35,133 bases of DNA, taken from positions 1 to 35,133 of the forward strand of contig JACOSX010000176.1 of assembly GCA_016178625.1 (NCBI GenBank), in the 5' to 3' direction. The stretch comes from Ignavibacteria bacterium (lineage in GTDB: Bacteria > Bacteroidota > Ignavibacteria > UBA10030 > SZUA-254). The notes under the pieces were generated by a model. That model worked only from the letters and a program-made list of their open reading frames with translations, had not been told where the DNA came from and made no database searches. Below, one piece after another: positions 8,684-17,418 of the stretch; within the stretch, counting starts at the first letter, position 1, and every line of letters begins with the position of its first letter. A program made the translations under genes and the position numbers.

Positions 8684-9748
8684 ATGGAAACGACGTTGAC
8701 TTCCCCGTCAAAAAGGGAAATGGAGCGCGCCTATAGGAGTAGCGATACTTCATACGATGGAATTTTCTATCTCGCGGTTCGAACAACGGGGATTTTTTGC
8801 AAGCCCTCATGCTCGGCACGCAAGCCCGATCCGAAGAACGTCGAGTATTACACGTCGCCGAAGGAGGCGATCTTCGCCGGCTATCGTCCCTGCAAACGGT
8901 GCCGTCCTCTCGACCCAAATGGCAAGCCGCCAGAGTGGGTCGCGGAATTGCTGACAAAAATCGATGCTGACCCGATTGCACGGTACTCGGACGCTGTTCT
9001 CCGATCGATAGGCATCGAACCGGCGCGGGCACGGCGGTATTTCCTTAAGAATTATGCAATGACATTCCAGGCATACTGCCGCGGACGGCGGCTGGGAAAA
9101 GCGCTGGAGCAAATCCGATTGGGAACTGATCTTGATGACATCGCGCTTGGGTATGGGTACAATTCACACAGCGGCTTCCGCGAGGCATTTGTCCGAACAT
9201 TTGGTCAACCACCTGGCCGTAGCCGCGCTGCTGATTGCATTGTCGCGACATGGATCGAGAGTCCACTCGGACCGCTCATTGCTGCTGCAACATCAGAGGG
9301 TATCTGTCTGCTCGAGTTTATTGACCGCCGGATGCTGGAGGCACAATTTGCAACTCTTCGCAAACACTTCACGTGCGCAATCGTACCCAATCAAAATGAT
9401 CACATCAAGCAACTGAAGAATGAACTGGCGGGATACTTTGATGGAACGGTCAAGAAATTTTCAGTGAAGCTTGTTTATCCGGGAACGCAATTCCAGCAGA
9501 AAGTCTGGAGTGAGCTGCTGAAAATTCCTTACGGCGGCACTACATCGTACGAAGAGGTCGCACAGAGAATCGGCTCACCGACCGCATCGCGAGCTGTCGG
9601 CACTGCGAACGGTATGAATCGCATTGCAATTGTTATTCCCTGTCACCGAGTAGTGAACAAAAACGGCGAGCTTGGCGGCTACGGTGGCGGATTGAGGAGA
9701 AAGCAAATGTTGCTGCGTATGGAATGCGGTGAACATATATTTAATTAA
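8684..9748 (+). CDS. ada: Bifunctional Ada: DNA methylphosphotriester/O6-methylguanine methyltransferase and transcriptional activator
   Basis: At 354 residues it matches the length of E. coli Ada. Residues 10-80 are the Ada zinc domain, with C39 and C43 (FCKPSC) and C69 and C72 (CKRC) as zinc ligands; the first corresponds to the methyl-accepting Cys. Residues 85-185 form an AraC-type helix-turn-helix (DDIALGYGYNSHSGFREAFVR). The C-terminal half is O6-methylguanine methyltransferase, with the acceptor C320 in IPCHRVV and the GGYGGG loop. The family repairs alkylated DNA by suicidal methyl transfer and, once methylated, activates its own promoter. GGAAGGAG precedes the ATG. No classical E. 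coli-type Ada box was evident upstream. No alkA or alkB neighbour is present. Confidence 0.96.
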   Translation: METTLTSPSKREMERAYRSSDTSYDGIFYLAVRTTGIFCKPSCSARKPDPKNVEYYTSPKEAIFAGYRPCKRCRPLDPNGKPPEWVAELLTKIDADPIARYSDAVLRSIGIEPARARRYFLKNYAMTFQAYCRGRRLGKALEQIRLGTDLDDIALGYGYNSHSGFREAFVRTFGQPPGRSRAADCIVATWIESPLGPLIAAATSEGICLLEFIDRRMLEAQFATLRKHFTCAIVPNQNDHIKQLKNELAGYFDGTVKKFSVKLVYPGTQFQQKVWSELLKIPYGGTTSYEEVAQRIGSPTASRAVGTANGMNRIAIVIPCHRVVNKNGELGGYGGGLRRKQMLLRMECGEHIFN

Positions 9749-9789
9749 ACCCGGCATCTGGTTAGGTCCACCCCCGTTGAATGTTCTGG

Positions 9790-10779
9790 TCATTGACTAA
9801 TTTTCCACGTCTCCCCAATGTTCTCGAGCGCAAGGCTCGGTGAGTGCTGCGCGAGCGCTTTTTTCAATCGCTCAATCGGTTCGTTCTGCGGTTCGTAGCT
9901 GAGAGTGAAGGTGTTCCAGTGAATGGGGAGGATTGTTCTCGCGCTCATGTGGTTCGCCATAGCGACAGTCTGCTCAGGGTTCGCGTGAACGTGAATCCAC
10001 GGGTCATACGCACCGATCGGTAGAATGGCAAGATCAATCGGGATGTTTCTCTCCGCGAGAGTCTTGAAGTACTCCTGATATGCCGTATCACCGCCGAAGA
10101 CGATGTTTTTGTCATTCTTCGTGATGAGATACGCGTTGAAGCTTCTTCCATTCCAATCACCGCGTGAACGGTCGCTCTCCCACGGAAATCGCCACCCGAA
10201 ATGTCGCACTCTCAGCGCTTCGAGCCTCACGCCAGCGACGTCAAGTCTCTCGCCCCAGTCAAGCTCGTGAATCTCCTTCCATCCGCGATCGACAAGGAGA
10301 TCCTTTGTGTTCTTTGCAACGACCATCGGAATATTCTTATTGAACCTGCGCAGTGAAGGAAAATCTAGATGATCCATGTGTGCGTGAGACAGGAGGATCA
10401 GATCGATGGGTGGAAGCTCGTCAATCGAAAGCGCCGGAGCAACGAGACGCTTCGGTCCGACCGGAAAGGCACCAAGCAATTTTATTCCAATCCGCTCCGA
10501 GAAAACAGGATCAGTAATAATCCTCGTGCCGAAGAAATTGATGAGCACCGTTGCATGACCGATCCATGCTGCAGTGATCGTCGAATCATCCCAACTCTTC
10601 GGGGTGGGGTGCATTGCTGGTTGAGCCGTTGCAGGCTGATTAAAGAGAAAGCTTATCATCGATCGCCGTGGTCGCTCTTCTTGCGTGAACACTTTCTGTG
10701 CAGCAAGGAGACTCAATCCAAGTTTCGTAAGGAATGTTCGGCGTGAGGTCAATTTATGCTTTCGAGAGATGTTACTCAC
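9790..10779 (-). CDS. Tat-exported MBL-fold metallohydrolase (NAPE-PLD/UlaG-like)
   Basis: This 329-residue protein starts with a twin-arginine signal (SRRTFLTK, R13-R14) and a hydrophobic segment. The metallo-beta-lactamase core shows HAHMDH at 132-137 (H132, H134, D136, H137), a distal FGGDTAY with its metal-bridging Asp, and LPIHWNTF near the C-terminus. The layout resembles N-acyl-phosphatidylethanolamine phospholipase D-like and UlaG-like proteins; the substrate is not known. Its start overlaps the end of the RND pump gene by 8 bases, which implies translational coupling and co-transcription with the efflux operon. It may therefore act in the periplasm on a lipid or on a molecule related to the pump's substrate; that is inference. 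Confidence 0.87.
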   Translation of the reverse strand: MSNISRKHKLTSRRTFLTKLGLSLLAAQKVFTQEERPRRSMISFLFNQPATAQPAMHPTPKSWDDSTITAAWIGHATVLINFFGTRIITDPVFSERIGIKLLGAFPVGPKRLVAPALSIDELPPIDLILLSHAHMDHLDFPSLRRFNKNIPMVVAKNTKDLLVDRGWKEIHELDWGERLDVAGVRLEALRVRHFGWRFPWESDRSRGDWNGRSFNAYLITKNDKNIVFGGDTAYQEYFKTLAERNIPIDLAILPIGAYDPWIHVHANPEQTVAMANHMSARTILPIHWNTFTLSYEPQNEPIERLKKALAQHSPSLALENIGETWKISQ

Positions 10780-13700
10780 CTTGATGAAGCTTTACTACAC
10801 CAATCACACCGGGGACGGATTCTTCTTTGGATTCCAGCACCGGTTTCCTCAACATTCTTCTCAAGAATGCTGGCACTGCCTCGCGCCATCGATCAACGTT
10901 CACATACACCACCGGCACGAGAATGAGCGTCAACAAGAGTGAACTTGTTAACCCACCGATCAATGCCCACGCGAGGCCCGATTTCCATTCTGAACCGGAA
11001 CTGATGCTGAGCGCAATAGGCAACATACCGACAATCATCGATGCCGTTGTCATGAGAATTGGACGGAGACGTGTCTCCGCCGCCTCGAGCAATGCCTCAA
11101 TCACTCCCAACGTATTCTCTTGACGCATTTGGTTTGTGCGATCGACAAGGAGAATTGCATTTTTTCCAACAAGACCGACAAGCATGATGACTCCGAGGAT
11201 CGAGAAGATGTTCAACGATTTCATCATGAGGGCGAGTGCAAGAAGCGCCCCGATGATTGCCACAGGAATAGAAAATAGCACAACAAACGGGTAAACATAA
11301 GAATCGTACAGAGCGACCATAATCATGTAGACAAACAAAACGGCCGCCATCAGTGCCAACATGAGGCTTGAGAATGACTCAGTGCGATTCTTTTCGTCAC
11401 CAAGGTATGAGATCGTAATACCGGGTGGTAATTCCTTGTTCGCCAGCGCGGTCTTGATGTCACCAACAATTGTTCCGGACGGACGGCCAACTGCTTGAGA
11501 AAACACTGTCACCGCATAGTTCCGATCCTGTCGTTGGAGTTTTGTTGGTCCGGCGGTTAGGTTAATGTGTGCGAACTGTTTCAGTTCGATGATCTGTCCC
11601 TTCCGGTTGACGAATGTAAGGTTCCCGACGTCTGTCGTCTTTGAACGATCGAACTGGTCGAGGACAATTCGGATGGGATATTCGTTCGCACCGTCGCGGA
11701 ATTTTGATTCATCATCCCCATTGAACGCGACGCGTAAAGTTTGTCCCACCTCACCAAGGGTCAGTCCGAGATCTGCCATTTTCTCTCGATCGATCTCGAT
11801 GCGAGTCTCTGGTTTTCCCTCTTCCGACGAAAGCCGTACGTCTGCCGTTCCGGGAACCGTTTTCACAACATCAAGAACTGCCGCCGCAGTTTTCCGAACC
11901 TCGTCATAATTTGTCCCACCAACAATAAGTGCAATGGGAGACTGGTTTGCCGTTCCAAAAATACCGATTGGATTAACGCGCACTTTGACACCAGGAATTT
12001 GATGAATCTTTTCCTTGATCTCGAACGTGATGTCGTCCGTTGTCCGTTTCCGTTCTTCTTTTGGTATAAGTGAGACGTTCACTTCTGAGATATTGTTCGA
12101 CGATTGTCCGACAAACCCTTCACTTGACACACCCACGTTAACGAATGTCTTTCGTACCTCAGAGATCTCAGCAATAATTTGTTCCACCTCCCGCGTGATA
12201 CGGTTGGTGTTTTCGATTGTCGACCCTGCTGGCAGCTCGAGCGATACGGTAAACTCACCACGGTCGACCTGGGTCATAAACTCCGTACCGATGAAACCGA
12301 ACGGGACAAGCATCAGTGACGCAACAAAGAGGAGAAGACAGGCAAAAAGAATTGTGCCACGGTGGCTCAAGCTCCATGCAAGGATCCAGATGTATTGTTT
12401 GGTAAGTTGGTGATACTGTTGTTCGAACCAGAGCGCAAAGCGACCGAGGACTGTATGTTTCGTGAGGCGCTCCAGTTTGGCGAAGCGCGAGGCGAGTAAT
12501 GGCGTGATTGTAAAGGAAACAAACAAACTCATCAGCGTCGAAAACACGACTACAAGTGCAAACTCTCGCATGATGTTACCGACGAGACCAGTGACAAGCG
12601 CTAACGGCACGAACACCACAATATCGACAAGCGTAATGGACAGTGCAGCGAAACCGATTTCATTTCGTCCCTTCAAGGCAGCAGTGCGCTGGTCGTCTCC
12701 TTTTTCAAGATGACGGTAGATATTTTCAAGCACGACAATGGAATCATCAACGAGAATACCGATCACGAGTGACATTCCAAGAAGTGTCATCAGATTGAGT
12801 GAGAATCCGAACGCGTACATCCCGATGAATGTCGAGATGAGTGAGGCAGGAATAGCAATCATCACGATGATGGAATTCCTGACACTGTGAAGAAACGCAA
12901 GCATCACAACTGCAACGAACATGATCGCAAGCATGAGGTCATGCTTCACTGCATCGGCAGCCTCAGTAGTGAACGTTGAGCCATCTTGAGCGATATTAAA
13001 TTTCAGTCCGATATCCGCGAAGTCTTTTTCGATGTTGGGAATTTCCGTTCGAACGATCTTGCTCACTTCCACGGAGTTCGCCTCACCCTGTTTCTGAACC
13101 AACACGCCGACAGAAGTTTTCCCATCGATTCGGCTTATCGTTGAAAAATCTTTCTGTCCGTCTTGCACCTCGGCAATATCGGCAAGCCTGATATTACCAC
13201 CTTGCTTTGACTGCCCTACGACAAGCTGCCTGAGTTCATCTGTCGAAGAAAACTTTCCTGCGAGACGCACAACGAATTGAACGTCACCTTGCTTGACTTT
13301 GCCTGTCGGGAAGTCAAGGTTCGAAGTCTTCAGGAGCTGAGACACCTGGAGGAGTGAAATGCCATAGGAGCGAAGCTTTTGCGCATCAATGTTGACCTTG
13401 ATTTCACGTTCATCGCCACCGATGAGTGTAATCTGTCCCACGCCGGCAAGTTTCGCGAGCCGCGGCAGGACGCGGTCCTTGATCATCTGGTAAAATTCTC
13501 TCGACGGCATATTTGCCGTTACCCCCATGCGGAGTACTGGAAATTCATCGAGGGCAAACTTTGTTAAGGTTGGATTCTTTGCACCATCGGGGAGCTGGGA
13601 TGTCACCTCATTGACTTTTCGTTGCGCATCTTGAAGGGCAATGTTGATATCCGCACTCATTTGAAATTCCAACGAGACGATCGAAAGACCTTCCTGTGAA

Positions 13701-13948
13701 GTCCCGTAAACTGTTGATACTTTATCAATTCCAGAGACTGCATCCTCGATTAATTTCGTGATCGATGACTCAACTTCGTTCGGCGAAGCGCCCGGGTATA
13801 TTGTGATGATGGTTATCCAGGGAGGCGTAATTTTTGGAAGAAGTTCATACTTTAACTGACTATAGCCAAACAACCCGAGCACACCCAACACGGCAAAGAT
13901 AACGACAATAAATGTCGGTCGTTTGATAGATAGTTCTGTTAGTGTCAT
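10772..13948 (-). CDS. RND-family efflux permease (HAE1/AcrB-like)
   Basis: The 1058-residue length and architecture fit a hydrophobe/amphiphile efflux RND pump. It opens with the N-terminal transmembrane helix after SIKRPTFIVVIFAVL. Two large periplasmic loops alternate with helix bundles. The proton-relay acid pair is present as GILVDD, D401-D402, equivalent to AcrB D407/D408. Such pumps form an inner-membrane trimer that exports drugs, bile acids, solvents or lipids using the proton gradient. The operon order regulator, TolC-like, adaptor, pump supports a complete tripartite system. The next gene, an MBL-fold protein, overlaps its 3' end by 8 bases. Confidence 0.95.
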   Translation of the reverse strand: MTLTELSIKRPTFIVVIFAVLGVLGLFGYSQLKYELLPKITPPWITIITIYPGASPNEVESSITKLIEDAVSGIDKVSTVYGTSQEGLSIVSLEFQMSADINIALQDAQRKVNEVTSQLPDGAKNPTLTKFALDEFPVLRMGVTANMPSREFYQMIKDRVLPRLAKLAGVGQITLIGGDEREIKVNIDAQKLRSYGISLLQVSQLLKTSNLDFPTGKVKQGDVQFVVRLAGKFSSTDELRQLVVGQSKQGGNIRLADIAEVQDGQKDFSTISRIDGKTSVGVLVQKQGEANSVEVSKIVRTEIPNIEKDFADIGLKFNIAQDGSTFTTEAADAVKHDLMLAIMFVAVVMLAFLHSVRNSIIVMIAIPASLISTFIGMYAFGFSLNLMTLLGMSLVIGILVDDSIVVLENIYRHLEKGDDQRTAALKGRNEIGFAALSITLVDIVVFVPLALVTGLVGNIMREFALVVVFSTLMSLFVSFTITPLLASRFAKLERLTKHTVLGRFALWFEQQYHQLTKQYIWILAWSLSHRGTILFACLLLFVASLMLVPFGFIGTEFMTQVDRGEFTVSLELPAGSTIENTNRITREVEQIIAEISEVRKTFVNVGVSSEGFVGQSSNNISEVNVSLIPKEERKRTTDDITFEIKEKIHQIPGVKVRVNPIGIFGTANQSPIALIVGGTNYDEVRKTAAAVLDVVKTVPGTADVRLSSEEGKPETRIEIDREKMADLGLTLGEVGQTLRVAFNGDDESKFRDGANEYPIRIVLDQFDRSKTTDVGNLTFVNRKGQIIELKQFAHINLTAGPTKLQRQDRNYAVTVFSQAVGRPSGTIVGDIKTALANKELPPGITISYLGDEKNRTESFSSLMLALMAAVLFVYMIMVALYDSYVYPFVVLFSIPVAIIGALLALALMMKSLNIFSILGVIMLVGLVGKNAILLVDRTNQMRQENTLGVIEALLEAAETRLRPILMTTASMIVGMLPIALSISSGSEWKSGLAWALIGGLTSSLLLTLILVPVVYVNVDRWREAVPAFLRRMLRKPVLESKEESVPGVIGVVKLHQGE

Positions 13949-14004
13949 AGTAATTATCTCCAGCTATTTCATAAGAGTAAGTCAGCAAATCGTGTGGCGA
14001 GTGT

Positions 14005-15054
14005 TCACTTCACAACGCTCACAGTGCCGCCATCTTTAAGATTATTCTGACCAGCAACGACAACTGTCTCACCTTCTGTCAGTCCGTTGAGCACGGTCAA
14101 CCGCGTCCCGAACTCTGAGCCAACGATGATATCCCGTAGACGCGATATCGTCCCGTTGACTACAAAGACTTGCGGCTTCTTGAGGCTGCCGACAAGCGCT
14201 CCGCGAGAAATTGTCAACGCTGGGTCAGCTCCGATGGAAATAAGAGAGACGCGACCAAACATTCCCGCCTTGAGTCTATGGTCTTTATGATTAGCGACCC
14301 CGATTTCAACAGGATACGTGTGCGCTTCATCAGCTTTCGCACTGATGGTTTGAATCCTACCTTCAAATGGGACACCGGGATACACATCCGTTGTCACCTC
14401 AACCTTGTCGCCGATCTTCAGCCTAAAGACATCACTTTCTCCGACATTCAGTTTAACCTTGAGTTTTGAAATGTCCACGACATTTGCCACAACTGTCCCC
14501 GATTGAATGTATGTTCCAACATCCACTGGTCGAGCTGTAACGACGCCGGAGATTGGTGTGGTGATTTTCGTATCTCGCAATTGCCGACGCGCCACGATGT
14601 ACTGCGCTTCGGCGGCTTTAAAGGCAAGACGAGCGGCGTCTACCTGTTGATCGGTCGCCGCCTCTTGCTTTGCGAGCGATTCAAATCGTTCAAGATCTTT
14701 TTTACCTTTTTGGAAGTTCACTTCCGCTGTCTCAAAGCTCGCCTGTTTGAGCTCATCGTCTACCTGTACGATGACTGATCCGGCATCTTTGTAATCTCCA
14801 ACGGTTGCCATCACTGCCACAACTTTCCCTTGTGTTTCCGACACGACAGCGACGTCATTGTTCGCAGCTACTGTTCCAACAAACGAATGAGCATCGGACA
14901 GTCGCTCTCTCGTCACCTTCATGACGGAGACCGGAATAGTTGTGAGGACATCGCTCCTCGCCTTTGCTGCACTGCGCGACTTGTTATACAGCAAAACGCC
15001 GGTGATGACTGCGATGAGTGTGATACCAACCGTTATAATCTTAAGTTTGCTCAT
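14005..15054 (-). CDS. RND efflux periplasmic adaptor (membrane fusion protein)
   Basis: From the ATG at 15054 (AGAGGG about 8 bases upstream) this is 349 residues; an upstream in-frame ATG at 15072 has weaker support. An N-terminal hydrophobic helix (IITVGITLIAVITGVLL) anchors it. A lipoyl/barrel-sandwich half (NNDVAVVSETQGKVVAV) is followed by an alpha-helical hairpin at roughly residues 100-150 and the returning lipoyl half (ITTPISGVVTARPVDVGTYI). Beta-barrel and membrane-proximal domains follow (VEVTTDVYPGVPFEGRI, LTVLNGLTEGETVVVAGQNNL). It bridges the inner-membrane pump and the outer-membrane channel. It lies 56 bases before the pump gene. Confidence 0.94.
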   Translation of the reverse strand: MSKLKIITVGITLIAVITGVLLYNKSRSAAKARSDVLTTIPVSVMKVTRERLSDAHSFVGTVAANNDVAVVSETQGKVVAVMATVGDYKDAGSVIVQVDDELKQASFETAEVNFQKGKKDLERFESLAKQEAATDQQVDAARLAFKAAEAQYIVARRQLRDTKITTPISGVVTARPVDVGTYIQSGTVVANVVDISKLKVKLNVGESDVFRLKIGDKVEVTTDVYPGVPFEGRIQTISAKADEAHTYPVEIGVANHKDHRLKAGMFGRVSLISIGADPALTISRGALVGSLKKPQVFVVNGTISRLRDIIVGSEFGTRLTVLNGLTEGETVVVAGQNNLKDGGTVSVVK

Positions 15055-15115
15055 GGTGTTCCCTCTTCTCATTACCTATCGTTGCACAATAAAGAATAAT
15101 ACTCGATTCACACAT

Positions 15116-16471
15116 TTAGTTAGGCGATTTAGATTCTTTGGCACCGATTGCCTTTTGAAGTCGCGCATCGGCAAGCTCGTAGTCAACAAGAGCTTGAATA
15201 TAGCTCCACTTTGATTGTAATAGGGAGCCTTCAGCATCAAGCAGATCAGAATTCAATGCAACTCCGGATTTAAATTTTTCATTCGTGATGCGATAATTTT
15301 CTTCTGCCTGACTGACTCCTTTCTCTGCAACTGCGATTCTCTCCCTCGAATGATTGAGGTTAAGATAATCTTGCGTGACGTCGAGTGTTATGCCATCTCG
15401 AAGCTGGCTCAGTGCATCCTGACTCTGGGCAAGCTGTGCCTGCGCCTGATTCGTCTGATGAATTGTTGTCCCCCAGTTCCAAATGTCAAGCGAAACCGAT
15501 AGGCTGACATCCCACGTATCTTTGAATTGATCCTCCGCAGGAAAAACGCGCTGGTTGGGGCGCGCATAGTAATAGTTTCCCGTAAGGTAAATTTGAGGGA
15601 ACCACCCTGATCGTGCAAGTGTGAGTGCAGATTCACCCGCCTTCACGCGTAATTCCATTCCTTTCATCTCTGGTCGCAGATTTAGCGCTTTCTGGATCAG
15701 TGCGTTCACTTCACCATGTTCCTTCTCTTGACGTTGGATGCTAGAGGCAAGATCGATTTCTGTGTCAAGCGGAAGACCGATGATATTGTTGAGGGCGATC
15801 ATCGCAAGACGGACACTGTTCTGCGCATCGAGTTGAAGAAGCTGCACATTTGAGAGTTGAACCTCAATTTTGAGAACTTCATTCTTTGTCACAATGCCCT
15901 GTGCGAAGAAATTTTGGGCATCTTTCAGGTGAGCTTTCACCTGGTCGACATTCTCATCGATCACTTTCTTGAACTCATTTGCTTTGTACAAGCTCCAATA
16001 TGCGGTTTGCACATTATAGATGAGATCCGCTTTATCGCGGTGATAATCCTCGGCCGTTGCCTGGGCTGTGTACTCAGCGACGTCCGAACTGCTCTGCAAT
16101 CGGAAGCCAGTGAAGAGTGGTTGCTGTAACGTCAACCGCATATTGTAATTGTTAAAAATCGATTGTGAAACGGTGACCCTATTGGGGATCAATGGAGGAA
16201 ACGGTCCTAAGTCGAATGATGGGACTTCGCTCAATCGCGTATATGAGCCGCCAAGTTTAATTGTCGGAAGGCGTTGAGTATGTACCTCGCTCGATCTGGC
16301 ATCCGCCGCTTGAGTTTTCATCAGTGACGAATGTAAAGCTTTACTGTTCTCTAGTCCAAGTTGAATTGATTGTTCGATCGTGAGTGAGACTTTCTGTTGC
16401 CCGAATGCCATCGGCACAAGGAGCGAGAGTACCAGTAGATATATCAATACCTCGAGAAGTGTTGTTCGCAT
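15116..16471 (-). CDS. TolC-family outer membrane efflux protein
   Basis: The 451-residue protein has a signal peptide (hydrophobic LIYLLVLSLLVPMAFGQ) and two outer-membrane-efflux repeats. Each is helical coiled-coil followed by a strand: SIQLGLENSKALHSSLMKT starts the first, and LNLRPEMKGMELRVKAGESAL the second. Family proteins form trimeric beta-barrels with long periplasmic helices that dock onto the adaptor. It lies between the TetR regulator (86-base gap) and the adaptor (61-base gap) on the same strand, so one transcript is likely. A short hairpin with arms CGGCA/TGCCG around 16541-16556 sits in the gap to the regulator, but lacks a T-run. Confidence 0.93.
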   Translation of the reverse strand: MRTTLLEVLIYLLVLSLLVPMAFGQQKVSLTIEQSIQLGLENSKALHSSLMKTQAADARSSEVHTQRLPTIKLGGSYTRLSEVPSFDLGPFPPLIPNRVTVSQSIFNNYNMRLTLQQPLFTGFRLQSSSDVAEYTAQATAEDYHRDKADLIYNVQTAYWSLYKANEFKKVIDENVDQVKAHLKDAQNFFAQGIVTKNEVLKIEVQLSNVQLLQLDAQNSVRLAMIALNNIIGLPLDTEIDLASSIQRQEKEHGEVNALIQKALNLRPEMKGMELRVKAGESALTLARSGWFPQIYLTGNYYYARPNQRVFPAEDQFKDTWDVSLSVSLDIWNWGTTIHQTNQAQAQLAQSQDALSQLRDGITLDVTQDYLNLNHSRERIAVAEKGVSQAEENYRITNEKFKSGVALNSDLLDAEGSLLQSKWSYIQALVDYELADARLQKAIGAKESKSPN

Positions 16472-16557
16472 AGTTATGGATGGTTTTTATTATCGATTGT
16501 GTGATTGAATCGTCAGAGAGAAATCGTTCTTCTCGCTAATCCGGCAAGCCTGCCGAG

Positions 16558-17172
16558 TCACGGAGAAATGCCGATGTTCTTCATGATATATTCGAATGCT
16601 TTCTGAGCGATAGAAGGAAGATCTTTGGGATCCATCATAGTACAGCGATTACGAAGAATCAATGAGACAACACCGTGCGCCAAGGACCACATGGCAAAGG
16701 TCGCCACATCGATATCGGACTTCTTTATGATACCCGCTCTCATGGAAGCCTCGACATCCCGTTTGAACAAATCATACGAGCGCATGCCAACGTTCCATTC
16801 TTCACTCTCAACAATTTTCTTTGCCGGCCCGCGCATAATAAACATCAGGTTGTAATATTCCGGGTTCTCCAGAGCGAACTTAATATATACTTCACCATGT
16901 TTCCGAAGCCGTTTCTTCGGATCCTTGATGGCAAGGATCTCCTGCTGCCGTTTGTACAGTTCTTCAAATCCCGCGTTGTGGAGAGCGAACAGGATATCAT
17001 CCTTGTCCTTAAAATACAGATAGATCGTCGCCGGGCTGTACTCAATGTTATCTGCGATGCGACGGATGGACACGTTTTGAAACCCCTCTTCAAGAAACAG
17101 TTTCATTGCTGTACTGAGGATTTGTTTCCGCATTTCCTGCTTATTCCGCTCTTTTCGCTCATTTATTCCCAT
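16558..17172 (-). CDS. TetR-family transcriptional repressor of the efflux operon
   Basis: The 204-residue protein has the TetR helix-turn-helix at residues 13-60 (ILSTAMKLFLEEGFQNVSIR, then the recognition helix SPATIYLYFKDKDDIL) and a helical ligand-binding C-terminal domain. It is the first gene of the operon that also encodes the outer membrane channel, adaptor, pump and MBL-fold enzyme. A set of inverted repeats just upstream overlaps the predicted transcription start, which is the classic set-up for autorepression relieved by a pumped ligand. The ligand is not predictable from sequence. Confidence 0.94.
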   Translation of the reverse strand: MGINERKERNKQEMRKQILSTAMKLFLEEGFQNVSIRRIADNIEYSPATIYLYFKDKDDILFALHNAGFEELYKRQQEILAIKDPKKRLRKHGEVYIKFALENPEYYNLMFIMRGPAKKIVESEEWNVGMRSYDLFKRDVEASMRAGIIKKSDIDVATFAMWSLAHGVVSLILRNRCTMMDPKDLPSIAQKAFEYIMKNIGISP

Positions 17173-17180
17173 GATCGGTA

Positions 17181-17211
17181 TTCATTTAGTGAACATAGTT
17201 CAATTTACGAA
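17181..17211. promoter_or_regulatory. Predicted TetR operator: overlapping inverted repeats at the transcription start
   Basis: Three overlapping palindromes lie immediately downstream of the -10 box. They are TTCATTTAGTGAA (17181-17193), TGAACATAGTTCA (17190-17202) and GTTCAATTTACGAAC (17199-17211). The first and third share TTCA-N5-(T/C)GAA and are offset by 18 bases, nearly two helical turns. This would suit two TetR dimers on one DNA stretch. Binding by the adjacent TetR protein is inference from position. Confidence 0.6.
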
Positions 17212-17214
17212 CAC

Positions 17215-17243
17215 AGTATATAAAAGTTTCACCTGAAAGTCAA
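17215..17243 (-). promoter_or_regulatory. Predicted sigma-70-type promoter of the tetR-efflux operon
   Basis: On the minus strand, TTGACT (17243-17238) and TATACT (17220-17215) are separated by exactly 17 bases, each box matching 5 of 6 consensus positions. It lies 43 bases before the TetR start codon. This is the best-formed promoter in the window. Confidence 0.7.
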
Positions 17244-17418
17244 GTCTTCGCGGAACTACTTGAATAGGTGTACTTCGTCATCACCGTGGAGGAATGAACA
17301 CGATCAACCAAGACTACGAAATAAAAAACACTGGCCGCAAGAATTTCTTTATTTTTGTTCTGCGATTTATTATTTTAGCCACCACCACGAGAAACACAGT
17401 ATTGCAGAAGCCAAACGT

